Positions 1-8,216 of a stretch of DNA of 64,000 nucleotides are shown piece after piece. The first letter of the stretch is position 1, and each line of letters begins with the position of its first letter. The DNA is taken from positions 2,620,501 to 2,684,500 of the forward strand of contig NZ_CP089538.1 in NCBI RefSeq assembly GCF_021233055.1, written 5' to 3'. A program made the position numbers and the translations under genes. The notes under the pieces were generated by a model. The model worked only from the letters and a program-made list of their open reading frames with translations. It had not been told where the DNA came from and did not search any database. This DNA comes from Spirosoma oryzicola. Its GTDB lineage: Bacteria; Bacteroidota; Bacteroidia; Cytophagales; Spirosomataceae.

Positions 1-1461
1 CAAAGCGTCGATTAGCGGTTGGCCGATCACGGCGTTGGTTTTGCCCCACAGTTTGATCATGGCATCGTTGGCCACCGAAATGAGCAGGTCGGCCGTTTCG
101 TAAACGGCAATGGCAAAGGGGGCATCCGCTACTAGGCTACGGAAACGTTGCTCGCTTTTTTCAATTTCCTGGCGCGCTGCGACTTGTATGGTTACCTCGA
201 CGGCCAGAATCAGAACGCCCGTAATTTGGCCATCGACTGCCCGGATGGGAGAATAGCTGAAGTCGAAATACACATCCTCGAGTTTACCTTGCCGGACGAG
301 TTTGGCTAACACCGCCGTCCCATAAAAGGGGGTACCCGTATCGTAGACGTTTTCCAGCAGCGCCATAAAAGGCTGGCCTTCCAGCTCGGGTAGGGCCTCC
401 AGAATAGGTTTACCCACCACCGATGCATCTTTGCCCCATACTTCGAAAATGCGCTCGTTGCCTACCTCGATGACCATGTCACGACCCTTGAGCTGACCGA
501 TTGCCATGGGTGCCTGTTCAACGACGCTCCGAAACCGGCTTTCCCGCTCGGCCAGCTGCTGGCGAACGAGGACCTGACTCGTCACGTCAAAGGCCACATT
601 GATGACCCCGTAAATCTGGCCCTTCTCGTCAAGTAGCGGATTATAGGCGTGGTTAAACCAAACTTGTTTTAGCTGGCCGTTCTCGATCACTTGGGCCATG
701 CCTTCCTTTTGAAGGAACGGCTCGCCCGTGTCAAAGACGTGCTGGAGCTGGGCTAGAAAGGGTTGTCCTTCCAGTTCAGGCATCGCCGTGTGCAACGGTT
801 TGCCTTTCACGGAATCGTCTTTGCCCCAGATCGATAGCATGGGGTCGTTGACCTGGTCAATGACCATCTCGCGACCCACAAAGACTGCCGTGGCGGTTGG
901 GGTCGCCATGACCAGGTCCCCAAAGCGGGCTTCGCTGACCCGAAGTTGGTGCTGCAAATGGGCTTCCCGAATCGCCTTCCGACGCGCCGTCAGTAAAGTT
1001 ACGACCTGTTTGGCCAGAATGTTGAGCGCCCTAAGTTGCCCCTCATCGAGCTGACGCACGGTTGAATCGATGACGCAGAGTGAACCTAGCGTTTGGCCAT
1101 CCTCGTCGATCAGCGGTTCGCCGGCGTAGAAGACGATACGGGGATCGCCGGTTACCAGTGGATTTTGGCGAAAGCGTTCATCCTGGCGGGCGTCTTCGAC
1201 AATCAAAGGGGTAGTAAGCAGTAGATTATGAGCGCAAAAGGCATGTTCTCGGGGCGTTTGCCGAAAGGAGAGTCCCCGGTTGGATTTAAACCACTGTCGC
1301 GACTGATCGACCAGCGTGATTAAGGCCACGGGCGTAGCGCAGATTTGGGCCGCTAGCAGGGTAATATCTTCGTAGTCTTTTTCGGGTAGAGAATCTAAGA
1401 TGGCATAGCTATCCAGAGCCGCCAGGCGCTTGGTTTCCTCGTCCGACAAGCGTGTATTCAT
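1..1461 (-). CDS. GAF/PAS multi-sensor signalling protein (N-terminal part, cut by window edge)
   Basis: The frame is open from an ATG at 1461 to the left window edge, giving 487 residues without a stop. Residues 1-160 resemble a GAF domain of the kind that starts many Bacteroidota sensor kinases (a leader like [13 protein letters not shown], then DQSRQWFKS and FCAHNLL). At least three PAS units follow, each with the recurring pattern [11 protein letters not shown] / WGKD / KGKPL / ELEGQPF / DTGEPF. Proteins of this design are usually cytoplasmic hybrid or simple histidine kinases, with the HisKA/HATPase part expected beyond the window. The catalytic part is not visible, so kinase function is inferred. 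The start is supported because translation begins directly in the conserved leader of the family. The 270-bp region upstream separates it from the divergent recombinase. Confidence 0.85.
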   Translation of the reverse strand, partial: MNTRLSDEETKRLAALDSYAILDSLPEKDYEDITLLAAQICATPVALITLVDQSRQWFKSNRGLSFRQTPREHAFCAHNLLLTTPLIVEDARQDERFRQNPLVTGDPRIVFYAGEPLIDEDGQTLGSLCVIDSTVRQLDEGQLRALNILAKQVVTLLTARRKAIREAHLQHQLRVSEARFGDLVMATPTATAVFVGREMVIDQVNDPMLSIWGKDDSVKGKPLHTAMPELEGQPFLAQLQHVFDTGEPFLQKEGMAQVIENGQLKQVWFNHAYNPLLDEKGQIYGVINVAFDVTSQVLVRQQLAERESRFRSVVEQAPMAIGQLKGRDMVIEVGNERIFEVWGKDASVVGKPILEALPELEGQPFMALLENVYDTGTPFYGTAVLAKLVRQGKLEDVYFDFSYSPIRAVDGQITGVLILAVEVTIQVAARQEIEKSEQRFRSLVADAPFAIAVYETADLLISVANDAMIKLWGKTNAVIGQPLIDAL

Positions 1462-1702
1462 GAAGGGTACCAGTTACAAGTTAGGTTGGTAAAAATACGC
1501 GTAAATCTACTTACGAACAAGGTCAGATTTCGACACGGTCCATGAGCTAGGAACAGTATGAGCCGTAGTTACAAAAGCTCAGGTTCTTTTTGTGAACGTT
1601 TTTTATGTTCATCAAAACGCTCGATATACAAGACACTTTTTTGCTACGACGCGACTAGTTATTTGTAGCCCTAAAGTGTAAACCGAACTTGTCAATCATT
1701 GC

Positions 1703-1733
1703 GTGTCTAATATATCACCGTTATATTAGACAC
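1703..1733. promoter_or_regulatory. Perfect 12-bp inverted repeat (7-bp spacer) abutting recombinase start; candidate res site/operator
   Basis: GTGTCTAATATA (1703-1714) and TATATTAGACAC (1722-1733) are exact reverse complements separated by TCACCGT. The repeat ends one base before the recombinase ATG at 1735. Paired 12-bp half-sites with a short spacer are the usual form of small serine recombinase binding sites, so this may be a recombination subsite, an autoregulatory operator, or both. The function is inferred; the palindrome is directly visible. Confidence 0.75.
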
Positions 1734-1734
1734 T

Positions 1735-2307
1735 ATGAAGATTGGCTACGCTAGAGTGTCCACACTCGACCAGAATTTAGATATGCAATTGAACGCATTG
1801 AAAACGGTCGGATGCGAAAGATTCTTTCAAGACAAAATGTCGGGGGCTAGTACGGATCGTCCCCAGCTGCAGCTGATGGTTGATCAGCTGAGGCCCGGTG
1901 ATGAGGTGGTTGTCTGGAAGCTCGACCGGCTAGGCCGATCCATTACCCACCTAATTGAATTGGTCAATTCATTTTCGGATAAGGGCGTGGCCTTCTCCAG
2001 TCTGTCAGATAACATCGACACTAGCACGCCGTCGGGCAAACTAATCTTTCATATTTTTTGCAGCCTGGCCGAATACGAGCGGGCGCTGATCCGGGAGCGA
2101 ACAATGGCCGGCTTAGCCGCTGCAAAACTTCGGGGTAAAACGGGAGGGAAGCCTAAAGGTTTGACTGAGGAGGCCAAGAACACCGCGCGGGTCGCTGAAT
2201 CCCTCTACAAAGAAGGGTATTCGATTAAGCTCATCAGCGATCAGCTGAAGATAACCCGCATGACAGTGTACAATTATTTAAAATTTAGAGGAGTAAATAT
2301 AAAATAA
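1735..2307 (+). CDS. Small serine recombinase (resolvase/invertase family)
   Basis: 190 residues, the usual length for Tn3-resolvase/Hin-type enzymes. The N-terminus reads GYARVST with the catalytic serine at residue 9. The downstream motifs WKLDRLGRS, the helix LAEYERALIRERT and the GLAAAKLRGKTGGKPKG linker are typical, followed by a C-terminal helix-turn-helix (about residues 145-186). The enzyme cuts and rejoins DNA through a phosphoserine link at paired sites. A perfect palindrome lies immediately before its start. Its C-terminus is partly duplicated at 3235-3399. It may belong to the accessory island or be a relic of another element. It is the only recombinase recognised near the prophage, but it is much shorter than phage large serine integrases. 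Confidence 0.93.
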   Translation: MKIGYARVSTLDQNLDMQLNALKTVGCERFFQDKMSGASTDRPQLQLMVDQLRPGDEVVVWKLDRLGRSITHLIELVNSFSDKGVAFSSLSDNIDTSTPSGKLIFHIFCSLAEYERALIRERTMAGLAAAKLRGKTGGKPKGLTEEAKNTARVAESLYKEGYSIKLISDQLKITRMTVYNYLKFRGVNIK

Positions 2308-2342
2308 ATATATACTAACATTTTTAATGTCATTGTATCCCT

Positions 2343-3149
2343 ATGCCTCAACACTGGAAAGAAAAAGCAACTGTTCAGTCAGCAATAGCGAACGCTTTAG
2401 TAGGTATTATACCGGCTACTATTGTTGCAATTGCAGCTATTTTAGTACAAGTACATTACGCCGATAAGCAAATAAAAATTAATGAAGTAGCGGCTAGAAG
2501 TCAGGATATCAAAGACAGTCTAAATACAGTGCGCGCAGCAGAACAGTATAAAAATGATAGCCTACTTGCTTTACAACAATTGAAATTAAATCAACTTCAA
2601 TTTGAACTTGCTGCAATGAAAAGAAAAGATGACATGGAGCAAGGCCGTATATTAGCTGAGATTAACGGAAGTCAAGTTGATGTACTTAAAGCTCAGTTGA
2701 AATTTGCTGACAATAACAACCGTGTGGAAGTTTTGAAAAACTTGAATCAATTTGGCCGTAATCTCAAAAAGTATGGAGATGTTGTCAATAGTCAAAAGTT
2801 TTATAATAGCTATACAATGAATGATACTCAGCCAATACGGTATATATTGACGTATTTGCAAGAACAATCTAACAATCCTATTCTATTTGAAGATCCTGAT
2901 TTGCTAAGAGGATTTTATTTAAATATTTATAGGTTTAATTCAACATTGGCGTTTACTTTATCAGCCAAAGATTCTTTACAGAACGACAATATTTTTGATG
3001 ATTATGAGCATAAAGCTCGTATTGAGTATCACCAGATACGAGAATTTTATGTTAGGCAAAAAGAGTTTTATGAAAGTATGCTGTATAGGTATTTAAAGAT
3101 TCGAAGTGGACAAAAGATTATAGGCTATGAATTAGAAACCCAGTGGTAG
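2343..3149 (+). CDS. Unknown membrane-anchored coiled-coil protein
   Basis: 268 residues, with no family recognised. One hydrophobic segment (about residues 19-41, LVGIIPATIVAIAAILV) should anchor it in the inner membrane. It is followed by a long, charged, probably coiled-coil helix (about 45-120), then a C-terminal region rich in Tyr, Phe and charged residues. The DNA is clearly richer in A+T than the surrounding genes, which suggests horizontal transfer. It lies 35 bp after the recombinase, in the same direction, and is followed by a truncated recombinase tail. It therefore looks like cargo. A role in defence is conceivable because of the context, but nothing in the sequence proves it. Confidence 0.7.
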   Translation: MPQHWKEKATVQSAIANALVGIIPATIVAIAAILVQVHYADKQIKINEVAARSQDIKDSLNTVRAAEQYKNDSLLALQQLKLNQLQFELAAMKRKDDMEQGRILAEINGSQVDVLKAQLKFADNNNRVEVLKNLNQFGRNLKKYGDVVNSQKFYNSYTMNDTQPIRYILTYLQEQSNNPILFEDPDLLRGFYLNIYRFNSTLAFTLSAKDSLQNDNIFDDYEHKARIEYHQIREFYVRQKEFYESMLYRYLKIRSGQKIIGYELETQW

Positions 3150-3234
3150 AGTGCTGCTTTGTATAGGCAATAAATCTCAGTTTACTTTTAATCAATCCAG
3201 TTTGGAAACCTATAAAGTAATTTGGTTAAGGCTG

Positions 3235-3399
3235 CCTAAAGGTTTGATGGAAGAAGCCAAGAACACCGCGCGGGTCGTTGAGTCAATGTATACAGAAGGA
3301 TACCCAACTAAGATGATCGCAAAAAAGTTAAGTCTTTCTAGATAGACAATTTATAAATTCCTGAAATATAGAGAAATACACTTGAATAGCACCATATAA
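3235..3399 (+). pseudogene. Truncated duplicate of serine recombinase C-terminal HTH
   Basis: The translation from 3235 (PKGLMEEAKNTARVVESMY...) matches residues from about 139 to the end of the recombinase at 1735-2307. By my count 27 of about 49 aligned residues are identical, and a run of nearly 20 identical bases lies at the AAGAACACCGCGCGGGTCG segment. An in-frame TAG at 3343-3345 replaces the codon before the Thr of the recognition helix, and the similarity then continues to a TAA at 3397-3399. The N-terminal catalytic part is absent, so it is a dead fragment. Like the intact gene, it is followed directly by an accessory gene (the PIN protein). Confidence 0.8.
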
Positions 3400-3400
3400 A

Positions 3401-4255
3401 ATGAACTATTACTTAGATACTAATGCGGTTTATAATATAAATCAAATTCCTAGTCAAAAATTGGCTGATTGTTACACATCTTATCTAGCATACTTCGAAC
3501 TCATTTCCGGTATAAACGATCAGAAAGATTTTCAGAGGAGACAAAGCATACTAAGGAAAGCATCAAACAGTAGAATTAAAGTAGTGTATCAAACCCCCTC
3601 TCAAATGATGCATAATAGCTTTAATTTGGGCTACGAAATTGTTCCGTATGAACTTGAAGCCTTGCGAAACCTTGTAAATGTAATTGTAGAAGCTACAGAC
3701 TTCGCCACTCTACAGCAATCAATAGAATACAATAACATTGACTATGGAATAAGCTATTTTAATAATTTAGACAACATTATTGGTAAGAACTTTGTGGAGG
3801 TTACTCAAAGAGGCTATAATAATTACAAAAAAATTTTATTAGAGGGCTGTGAGCCTGTTGTAATAAATGATAAGACTTATGAATTAAGCTCTTTGCCTCA
3901 ACTCGTCAAGTTTATGAGCAATAGCGACGGACGAAATTTGTTCCGCTCAGCACACATTCAAGGAATTGCTGAATTAATTTTGAATAACCTCAGTACAGAA
4001 TTGACTAATATAACGATAGATGAGGTTATTCGTAGCTATAATGGAAACATGGATATACATACAGACTCTACTATAAATTACGACATATATAGACTTGGCG
4101 CTGGTGGTACACCAGGTACAAATGATCTTATTGATTTGTATCACTTACTGTATGTAAGAAACAATCGTCCTACACGCGTAGTAACCAATGATAAGCTGTT
4201 TCGTCATATAAGCCCTGATCTTTGTATAACAATTAGGGATTTTATTAATGGTTGA
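3401..4255 (+). CDS. PIN-domain protein (putative ribonuclease/toxin-like)
   Basis: 284 residues. The N-terminus (YYLDTNAVYNI) has the first PIN acidic residue (Asp6), and the motif YLAYFELISG supplies Glu33. Near the C-terminus NDLIDLYHLLYV (Asp242/Asp245) and VVTNDKLF (Asp264) give the remaining acidic site expected for Mg-dependent RNA cleavage. It is about twice the length of a VapC toxin because about 190 residues lie between the two halves of the PIN fold. No obvious VapB-type antitoxin sits beside it. The gene is AT-rich and starts two bases after the recombinase remnant. The PIN assignment is fairly secure. The substrate, and whether it acts in defence or toxicity, are unknown. Confidence 0.75.
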   Translation: MNYYLDTNAVYNINQIPSQKLADCYTSYLAYFELISGINDQKDFQRRQSILRKASNSRIKVVYQTPSQMMHNSFNLGYEIVPYELEALRNLVNVIVEATDFATLQQSIEYNNIDYGISYFNNLDNIIGKNFVEVTQRGYNNYKKILLEGCEPVVINDKTYELSSLPQLVKFMSNSDGRNLFRSAHIQGIAELILNNLSTELTNITIDEVIRSYNGNMDIHTDSTINYDIYRLGAGGTPGTNDLIDLYHLLYVRNNRPTRVVTNDKLFRHISPDLCITIRDFING

Positions 4256-4295
4256 AAAGTAGAATTAATCAACTAGAATAAACTTTATTCTGAAT

Positions 4296-4424
4296 AGGCG
4301 GTGCTGCTCTGACCCATCGCTCTAATTTTCCTGAACACAGGGTAAGTTGTGCATACCATTATGGAAACACGCACACGGGGGAACAGCACCGCCTTCTCAT
4401 TGGCGATGCCGTCCCCTGTGTTCA
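4296..4424. repeat. Interleaved inverted repeats between PIN gene and prophage tail end
   Basis: AGGCGGTGCTG (4296-4306) pairs exactly with CAGCACCGCCT (4384-4394), and TGAACACAGGG (4332-4342) pairs exactly with CCCTGTGTTCA (4414-4424). A shorter pair, CATCGC (4315-4320) and GCGATG (4403-4408), lies between them. The order is A-C-B then A'-C'-B', so the pairs cross and cannot form one nested hairpin. The region lies between two convergent genes and may be a terminator, an RNA pseudoknot, or part of the prophage/island junction. Confidence 0.65.
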
Positions 4425-4460
4425 ACAATTAGACAAAATAGAGCATGACAAAGGTACGAA

Positions 4461-7400
4461 CTACAGCGACGTTTCCATTTCGATCTGGTCTACTTTGTCT
4501 TCTACTTCACGCACTTTGAAGTAATTCTGGTTGATGGGTCGTTTTGCCATTTCCTCCATACGCTGGTTATTCAACTGCAGCTGCTGATGAATTGCCAGTA
4601 AAAGACCGTCTGACATTCCCCCGCCCGACTGACTAGTACTGCCCCCATTCGCCCCCGCTGAAGTGCCTACGGAACCCATGCTTTTGTACTGGCCCGAAAC
4701 CTGCAGCGCCTGCAAAGCACCGGCGATATTGGCCATCACCGGGTTTTTCAGCATCGGAGCCGACATGATCCATTCGGTGCCGGCTTCACCGGCAATAAAG
4801 TTTTTCCGGTTGTAATACGTCGGTCCCGTGGTGTAACCGCTTGGAGCGTCAGAGGAGTTCGTAAATCCACCGTCCGCGAAGGCAGGTGCATCAAACTTCT
4901 GGGCGCGGATGTTGGCTACCGCTGAGGCCATTTGCAACGTTGGTATGGCAATCCCTTTAGCGATCGCCAGCAGGTTGCCCGGAAAAGGTACGGTCGACGC
5001 CCCCGCAATCACACCCATTACGGCCCGGCTGTAGTTAATGGCCACGTCCTTCAGCGCGTACGCCTGCTGGGCAAGCATGGCCGCTTTATAGACCAGGGTA
5101 TTTTCTTTGAAAAAGAACTTTAGAACCGTTACCGAATCATTGAAGATCTCCTTTTTGCGGTTAAACAACTCACGTTGATCTCTGGCCTGCTGATCGGCGG
5201 ACTCCTTACTACGAGTAACTTCGGCGTCGGCTACTTCAGCACGTGCCGTAGCCTGATCCCCTTCATTCTTGGTAATGTCACCCGCAATCTTCGCATTCGA
5301 TTCTTTCTTTTTGGCTTCGATCTCCGCTTTTTTAGCTGCATCCTTCTCGTAGAGTTCGGCCAGTGACTGGTAATGGACTTCGTTAAGCGCAAGCGCGTCC
5401 TGCAGATAAGACCATTCCACCATTAGTTTCGCCTGGTTGCCGACCTCTTTGGTCATTTCACCATTGGCAACCATTTCGTCAATCTTCGCCAGATTTTTGG
5501 CTTTTTCCAGATTCAATTCTTCTTCGGCACCTTTACGAAGAAGCTCCATCTGTTTATCTTTTTCTTCCGCCCGTTTTTTAGTGTACTTCTCTTCGATTTC
5601 GTTCAACTCAACCTTCAGCGCATCTTCCACCCCTTTGGTCCAGGTTGCTTTTTTGGCTGCGTCGGCAGCTGAGGTGCGGATCTCCTCTTTCTCTTTATCC
5701 GATTTCCACTGAGCACGGGCCATCTCACGCTGCTCTTCGTCAGCAATGGCGTTCATCTCCATTTCCTTGATGGCCAGATCTGCCCGTTTATTGGCCGTGA
5801 TCTTCGCTTCAGCCTTCCGCTCGGCTTTGTCTTTTGCCTTTTGCTCATCATCCGATAGGCCACCCCCTTTGCTACCACCACCACCGGTATCAGCGGGCTT
5901 CCCACCGGTGCCCGTGGCGGGAGACGCCGGCTTATCGGTTGGTGCATCCAACAAACCACCCGACAACCCTTTTACGACGTCCTGTTTCTGCTGAATCTCT
6001 GCCGTGGTAGCGGCTAGTTCACCGCGCAACTTATTGAGTTGCTCCTGGCTCATGTGAATGACTTTCTCACTAACCTGACCATTACCCAGGATGGTACGGA
6101 TCGTCTGGGCCCCACCGCTGTTGAGCAGGTCCTGCTGCTGTTTCTGGGTTTTCTGCAAATCGGTCAGCGCCTTCTTATTTTCGTCGATGGCTGCTTTATT
6201 GGTATACTGCAGCATGGCTTTCTGCACGCGGATAAATTCACGCGCTTTGTCGGTATTCAGCCCCAGCGCATTCCCGTACTTATCAAATTCAGTGACCGCA
6301 CCTGGTACGACATTGGCAACCTGGCTAACAATTTTCTTCAGCTCATTCTGCTCATCTGTCGTCAGGACCGTTTTTTTCTTCAGCTGATCATGCCGATCCA
6401 GTAGGGGCGTCAGGTTAGTAGTTAAATCAGCGACTTTCTTTTTCTGATCGTCAAATGCCTGGGTAGCCGTTTCAGCAGCGGGTGTTAACAGATCCGTGAA
6501 CTGTTTGGCCAGATCAATGGCGCCACCTAAGAACTCATTGACCACCGGCATGACCTTCGTGCCGATCAGTACGGCGAGGCCAGACATCCGCGACGAAAAG
6601 ACCTCAATCTGATGGTCAAGCGATGCGTTATTTTTGGCCGCCTGGGTGTAAGCCTCTGAGGTGCCGGTGATATCGGTGGTCATTTTAGAAATCTCACTCC
6701 GGTGCGCAATGATGTGCTGAGCCGCCGTGATATTCTCTTTACCGAAAAGTTTGGTCATTTCTGCCGTCGACAGATTTTTCTTGCCCAGATTATCCAGCGC
6801 TTTATCCAGACCGACAACTTTGGGGTTTGTATCGTCCGAACCTGATCCGAGGGTTAATAGGACGTTTCGCAACTGGGTACCCGCTTCACCACCTTTTAAG
6901 GCGATCGTACTCAAACTTTGCAAAACGGCGTTGGTCTGCTCGAACGAAACATTCTGAGCCGCTGCCACGGTACCGGAATTTTTCAGCGCGGCTCCCATTT
7001 CGTCGATCTCGGCTGAGCCTTCATTGGCACCGGCTGCAATGGCGTTGATAAACCGGTTTGCCTGATCAGCACCTTCCCCGAACTGGTTTAAGGATTCAGC
7101 CGTAACCTTGGTTGCTTCTGCCAGATCAATCTTACCAGCCTGGCTTAAGGTGATGGCCGCTTCAGTGGTGGCCACCAGCAGTTCTTTTTGATCCAACAGT
7201 TCGGGTTTTGCTGAGGCCATTAATTTGTAGGCTTCCAGCATTTCAGCCGCACTCTTACCCAGGGCGGGACCGGTACGGGATGCGGTTTTATTTAAAAACT
7301 CCAGATCCTGACCAGTTGCCCCCGTAACCGCACTCAAATCTTTACTAGCGGCATCGAACTCCCGGAAGTTGGCAATGGCTGAGGAGATACCGCTACCGAT

Positions 7401-7703
7401 CATGCTGATCGTCGAGGTGATCAAATTTCCGGCTGTCACGGCCCCCGTCATGCTGGGCATATCAGCGGTGAAACGCTGCCAGGCTGTTTTCTCCTGGTTG
7501 ATTTTAACGATGCGTTGTTGCTGAGCGGCCAGCAGCGCTTCTAATTCCCTTTTCTGCTTGGCATAGCCCGGATCGGTTTCCGCCATGCGGGAGAGCGCTT
7601 TCTGAGCGTTGACCGCAGCCGTTTTGATGTTATAGAGACTGGTTTCCGACTGTTTGCCATTGATGACTAAGTCGATTACTGCCTTGTCCTGTTGAGTTGC
7701 CAT
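4461..7703 (-). CDS. Phage tail tape measure protein
   Basis: 1080 residues. This is the scaffold that fixes tail length and enters the cell envelope on infection. The N-terminus is a helical leader. Residues about 85-400 match the TP901-type tape measure core (FREFDAASKDLSAVTGATGQ, AAITLSQAG, LAEATKVTAESLNQFG, GGEAGTQLRNVLLTLG). Next come a predicted coiled coil, a Gly/Pro-rich linker (about 590-620), and very long Lys/Glu/Ala-rich helices (620-830). A hydrophobic patch (VFKFF... to PFPGNLLAIAKGIAIP, about 850-925) and a short C-terminal coiled coil follow. It ends with TAG and is the last gene of the late operon. The upstream gene ends 10 bp earlier in the same frame. Confidence 0.93.
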   Translation of the reverse strand: MATQQDKAVIDLVINGKQSETSLYNIKTAAVNAQKALSRMAETDPGYAKQKRELEALLAAQQQRIVKINQEKTAWQRFTADMPSMTGAVTAGNLITSTISMIGSGISSAIANFREFDAASKDLSAVTGATGQDLEFLNKTASRTGPALGKSAAEMLEAYKLMASAKPELLDQKELLVATTEAAITLSQAGKIDLAEATKVTAESLNQFGEGADQANRFINAIAAGANEGSAEIDEMGAALKNSGTVAAAQNVSFEQTNAVLQSLSTIALKGGEAGTQLRNVLLTLGSGSDDTNPKVVGLDKALDNLGKKNLSTAEMTKLFGKENITAAQHIIAHRSEISKMTTDITGTSEAYTQAAKNNASLDHQIEVFSSRMSGLAVLIGTKVMPVVNEFLGGAIDLAKQFTDLLTPAAETATQAFDDQKKKVADLTTNLTPLLDRHDQLKKKTVLTTDEQNELKKIVSQVANVVPGAVTEFDKYGNALGLNTDKAREFIRVQKAMLQYTNKAAIDENKKALTDLQKTQKQQQDLLNSGGAQTIRTILGNGQVSEKVIHMSQEQLNKLRGELAATTAEIQQKQDVVKGLSGGLLDAPTDKPASPATGTGGKPADTGGGGSKGGGLSDDEQKAKDKAERKAEAKITANKRADLAIKEMEMNAIADEEQREMARAQWKSDKEKEEIRTSAADAAKKATWTKGVEDALKVELNEIEEKYTKKRAEEKDKQMELLRKGAEEELNLEKAKNLAKIDEMVANGEMTKEVGNQAKLMVEWSYLQDALALNEVHYQSLAELYEKDAAKKAEIEAKKKESNAKIAGDITKNEGDQATARAEVADAEVTRSKESADQQARDQRELFNRKKEIFNDSVTVLKFFFKENTLVYKAAMLAQQAYALKDVAINYSRAVMGVIAGASTVPFPGNLLAIAKGIAIPTLQMASAVANIRAQKFDAPAFADGGFTNSSDAPSGYTTGPTYYNRKNFIAGEAGTEWIMSAPMLKNPVMANIAGALQALQVSGQYKSMGSVGTSAGANGGSTSQSGGGMSDGLLLAIHQQLQLNNQRMEEMAKRPINQNYFKVREVEDKVDQIEMETSL

Positions 7704-7712
7704 TACGGTAGG

Positions 7713-8216
7713 TTATAAATCTAGGTGGACACTGATATTGAGCGCGGTTTCAACGGTGTTGAAGGCCAGGCTAATGTTGCGCTGAGCCAGCAGTTCGTTG
7801 AGCTGGTGGATCTCGTAGCTTTTGCGTTTCGAATACCAGGCTTTTTTAATGCGGGTGCTGCGGCCCTGCTTGAGTTGACGATCGACGACACGCCGGGTGT
7901 GGGTAGTGCCCCGGCCAACACCCATATCCAGGAAGCGTCCGTACAACAGAAATTGAATCATGACCCGGTCCACACCCGCGCCCTCGGCAATGTTCTGGTA
8001 CCAGGTTCTGCGCAGCTGGTTGGTACGACTTTTACCTGAGCCAAACCGGTAGCCAGACAAGGAGCTGCGTTGTACCCCACTTTTGTTCGTGCGCAGGCCG
8101 TAGACCTTTTTGTCGAGTTCCTGCCCAAAGTGCTGCACGGTGTAGGTAGCCCACTGACGCAGAATATCCTTCAGGTTAATCTTCTCGTTAATGCTCAGGC
8201 TATCGTAGTTATTCAT
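7713..8216 (-). CDS. Phage tail-associated protein (unknown, upstream of tape measure)
   Basis: 167 residues, basic, with no confident family. The sequence has an N-terminal helical part (LKDILRQWATYTVQHFGQEL), a Ser/Arg/Gly-rich middle, and a motif with RFLDMGVGRG that recalls minor tail or tail-completion proteins. Its ATG overlaps the stop of the upstream baseplate-like gene (ATGA), so the two are translationally coupled. It ends with TAA. The next gene's ATG lies 9 bp further on in the same reading frame, so readthrough would fuse it to the tape measure protein. Confidence 0.7.
   Translation of the reverse strand: MNNYDSLSINEKINLKDILRQWATYTVQHFGQELDKKVYGLRTNKSGVQRSSLSGYRFGSGKSRTNQLRRTWYQNIAEGAGVDRVMIQFLLYGRFLDMGVGRGTTHTRRVVDRQLKQGRSTRIKKAWYSKRKSYEIHQLNELLAQRNISLAFNTVETALNISVHLDL

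Noticed and set aside
728..1054. Plus-strand frame inside the GAF/PAS gene
   Set aside because: The minus frame has clear GAF and PAS motifs. The plus frame is Ser/Arg-rich and typical of a shadow.
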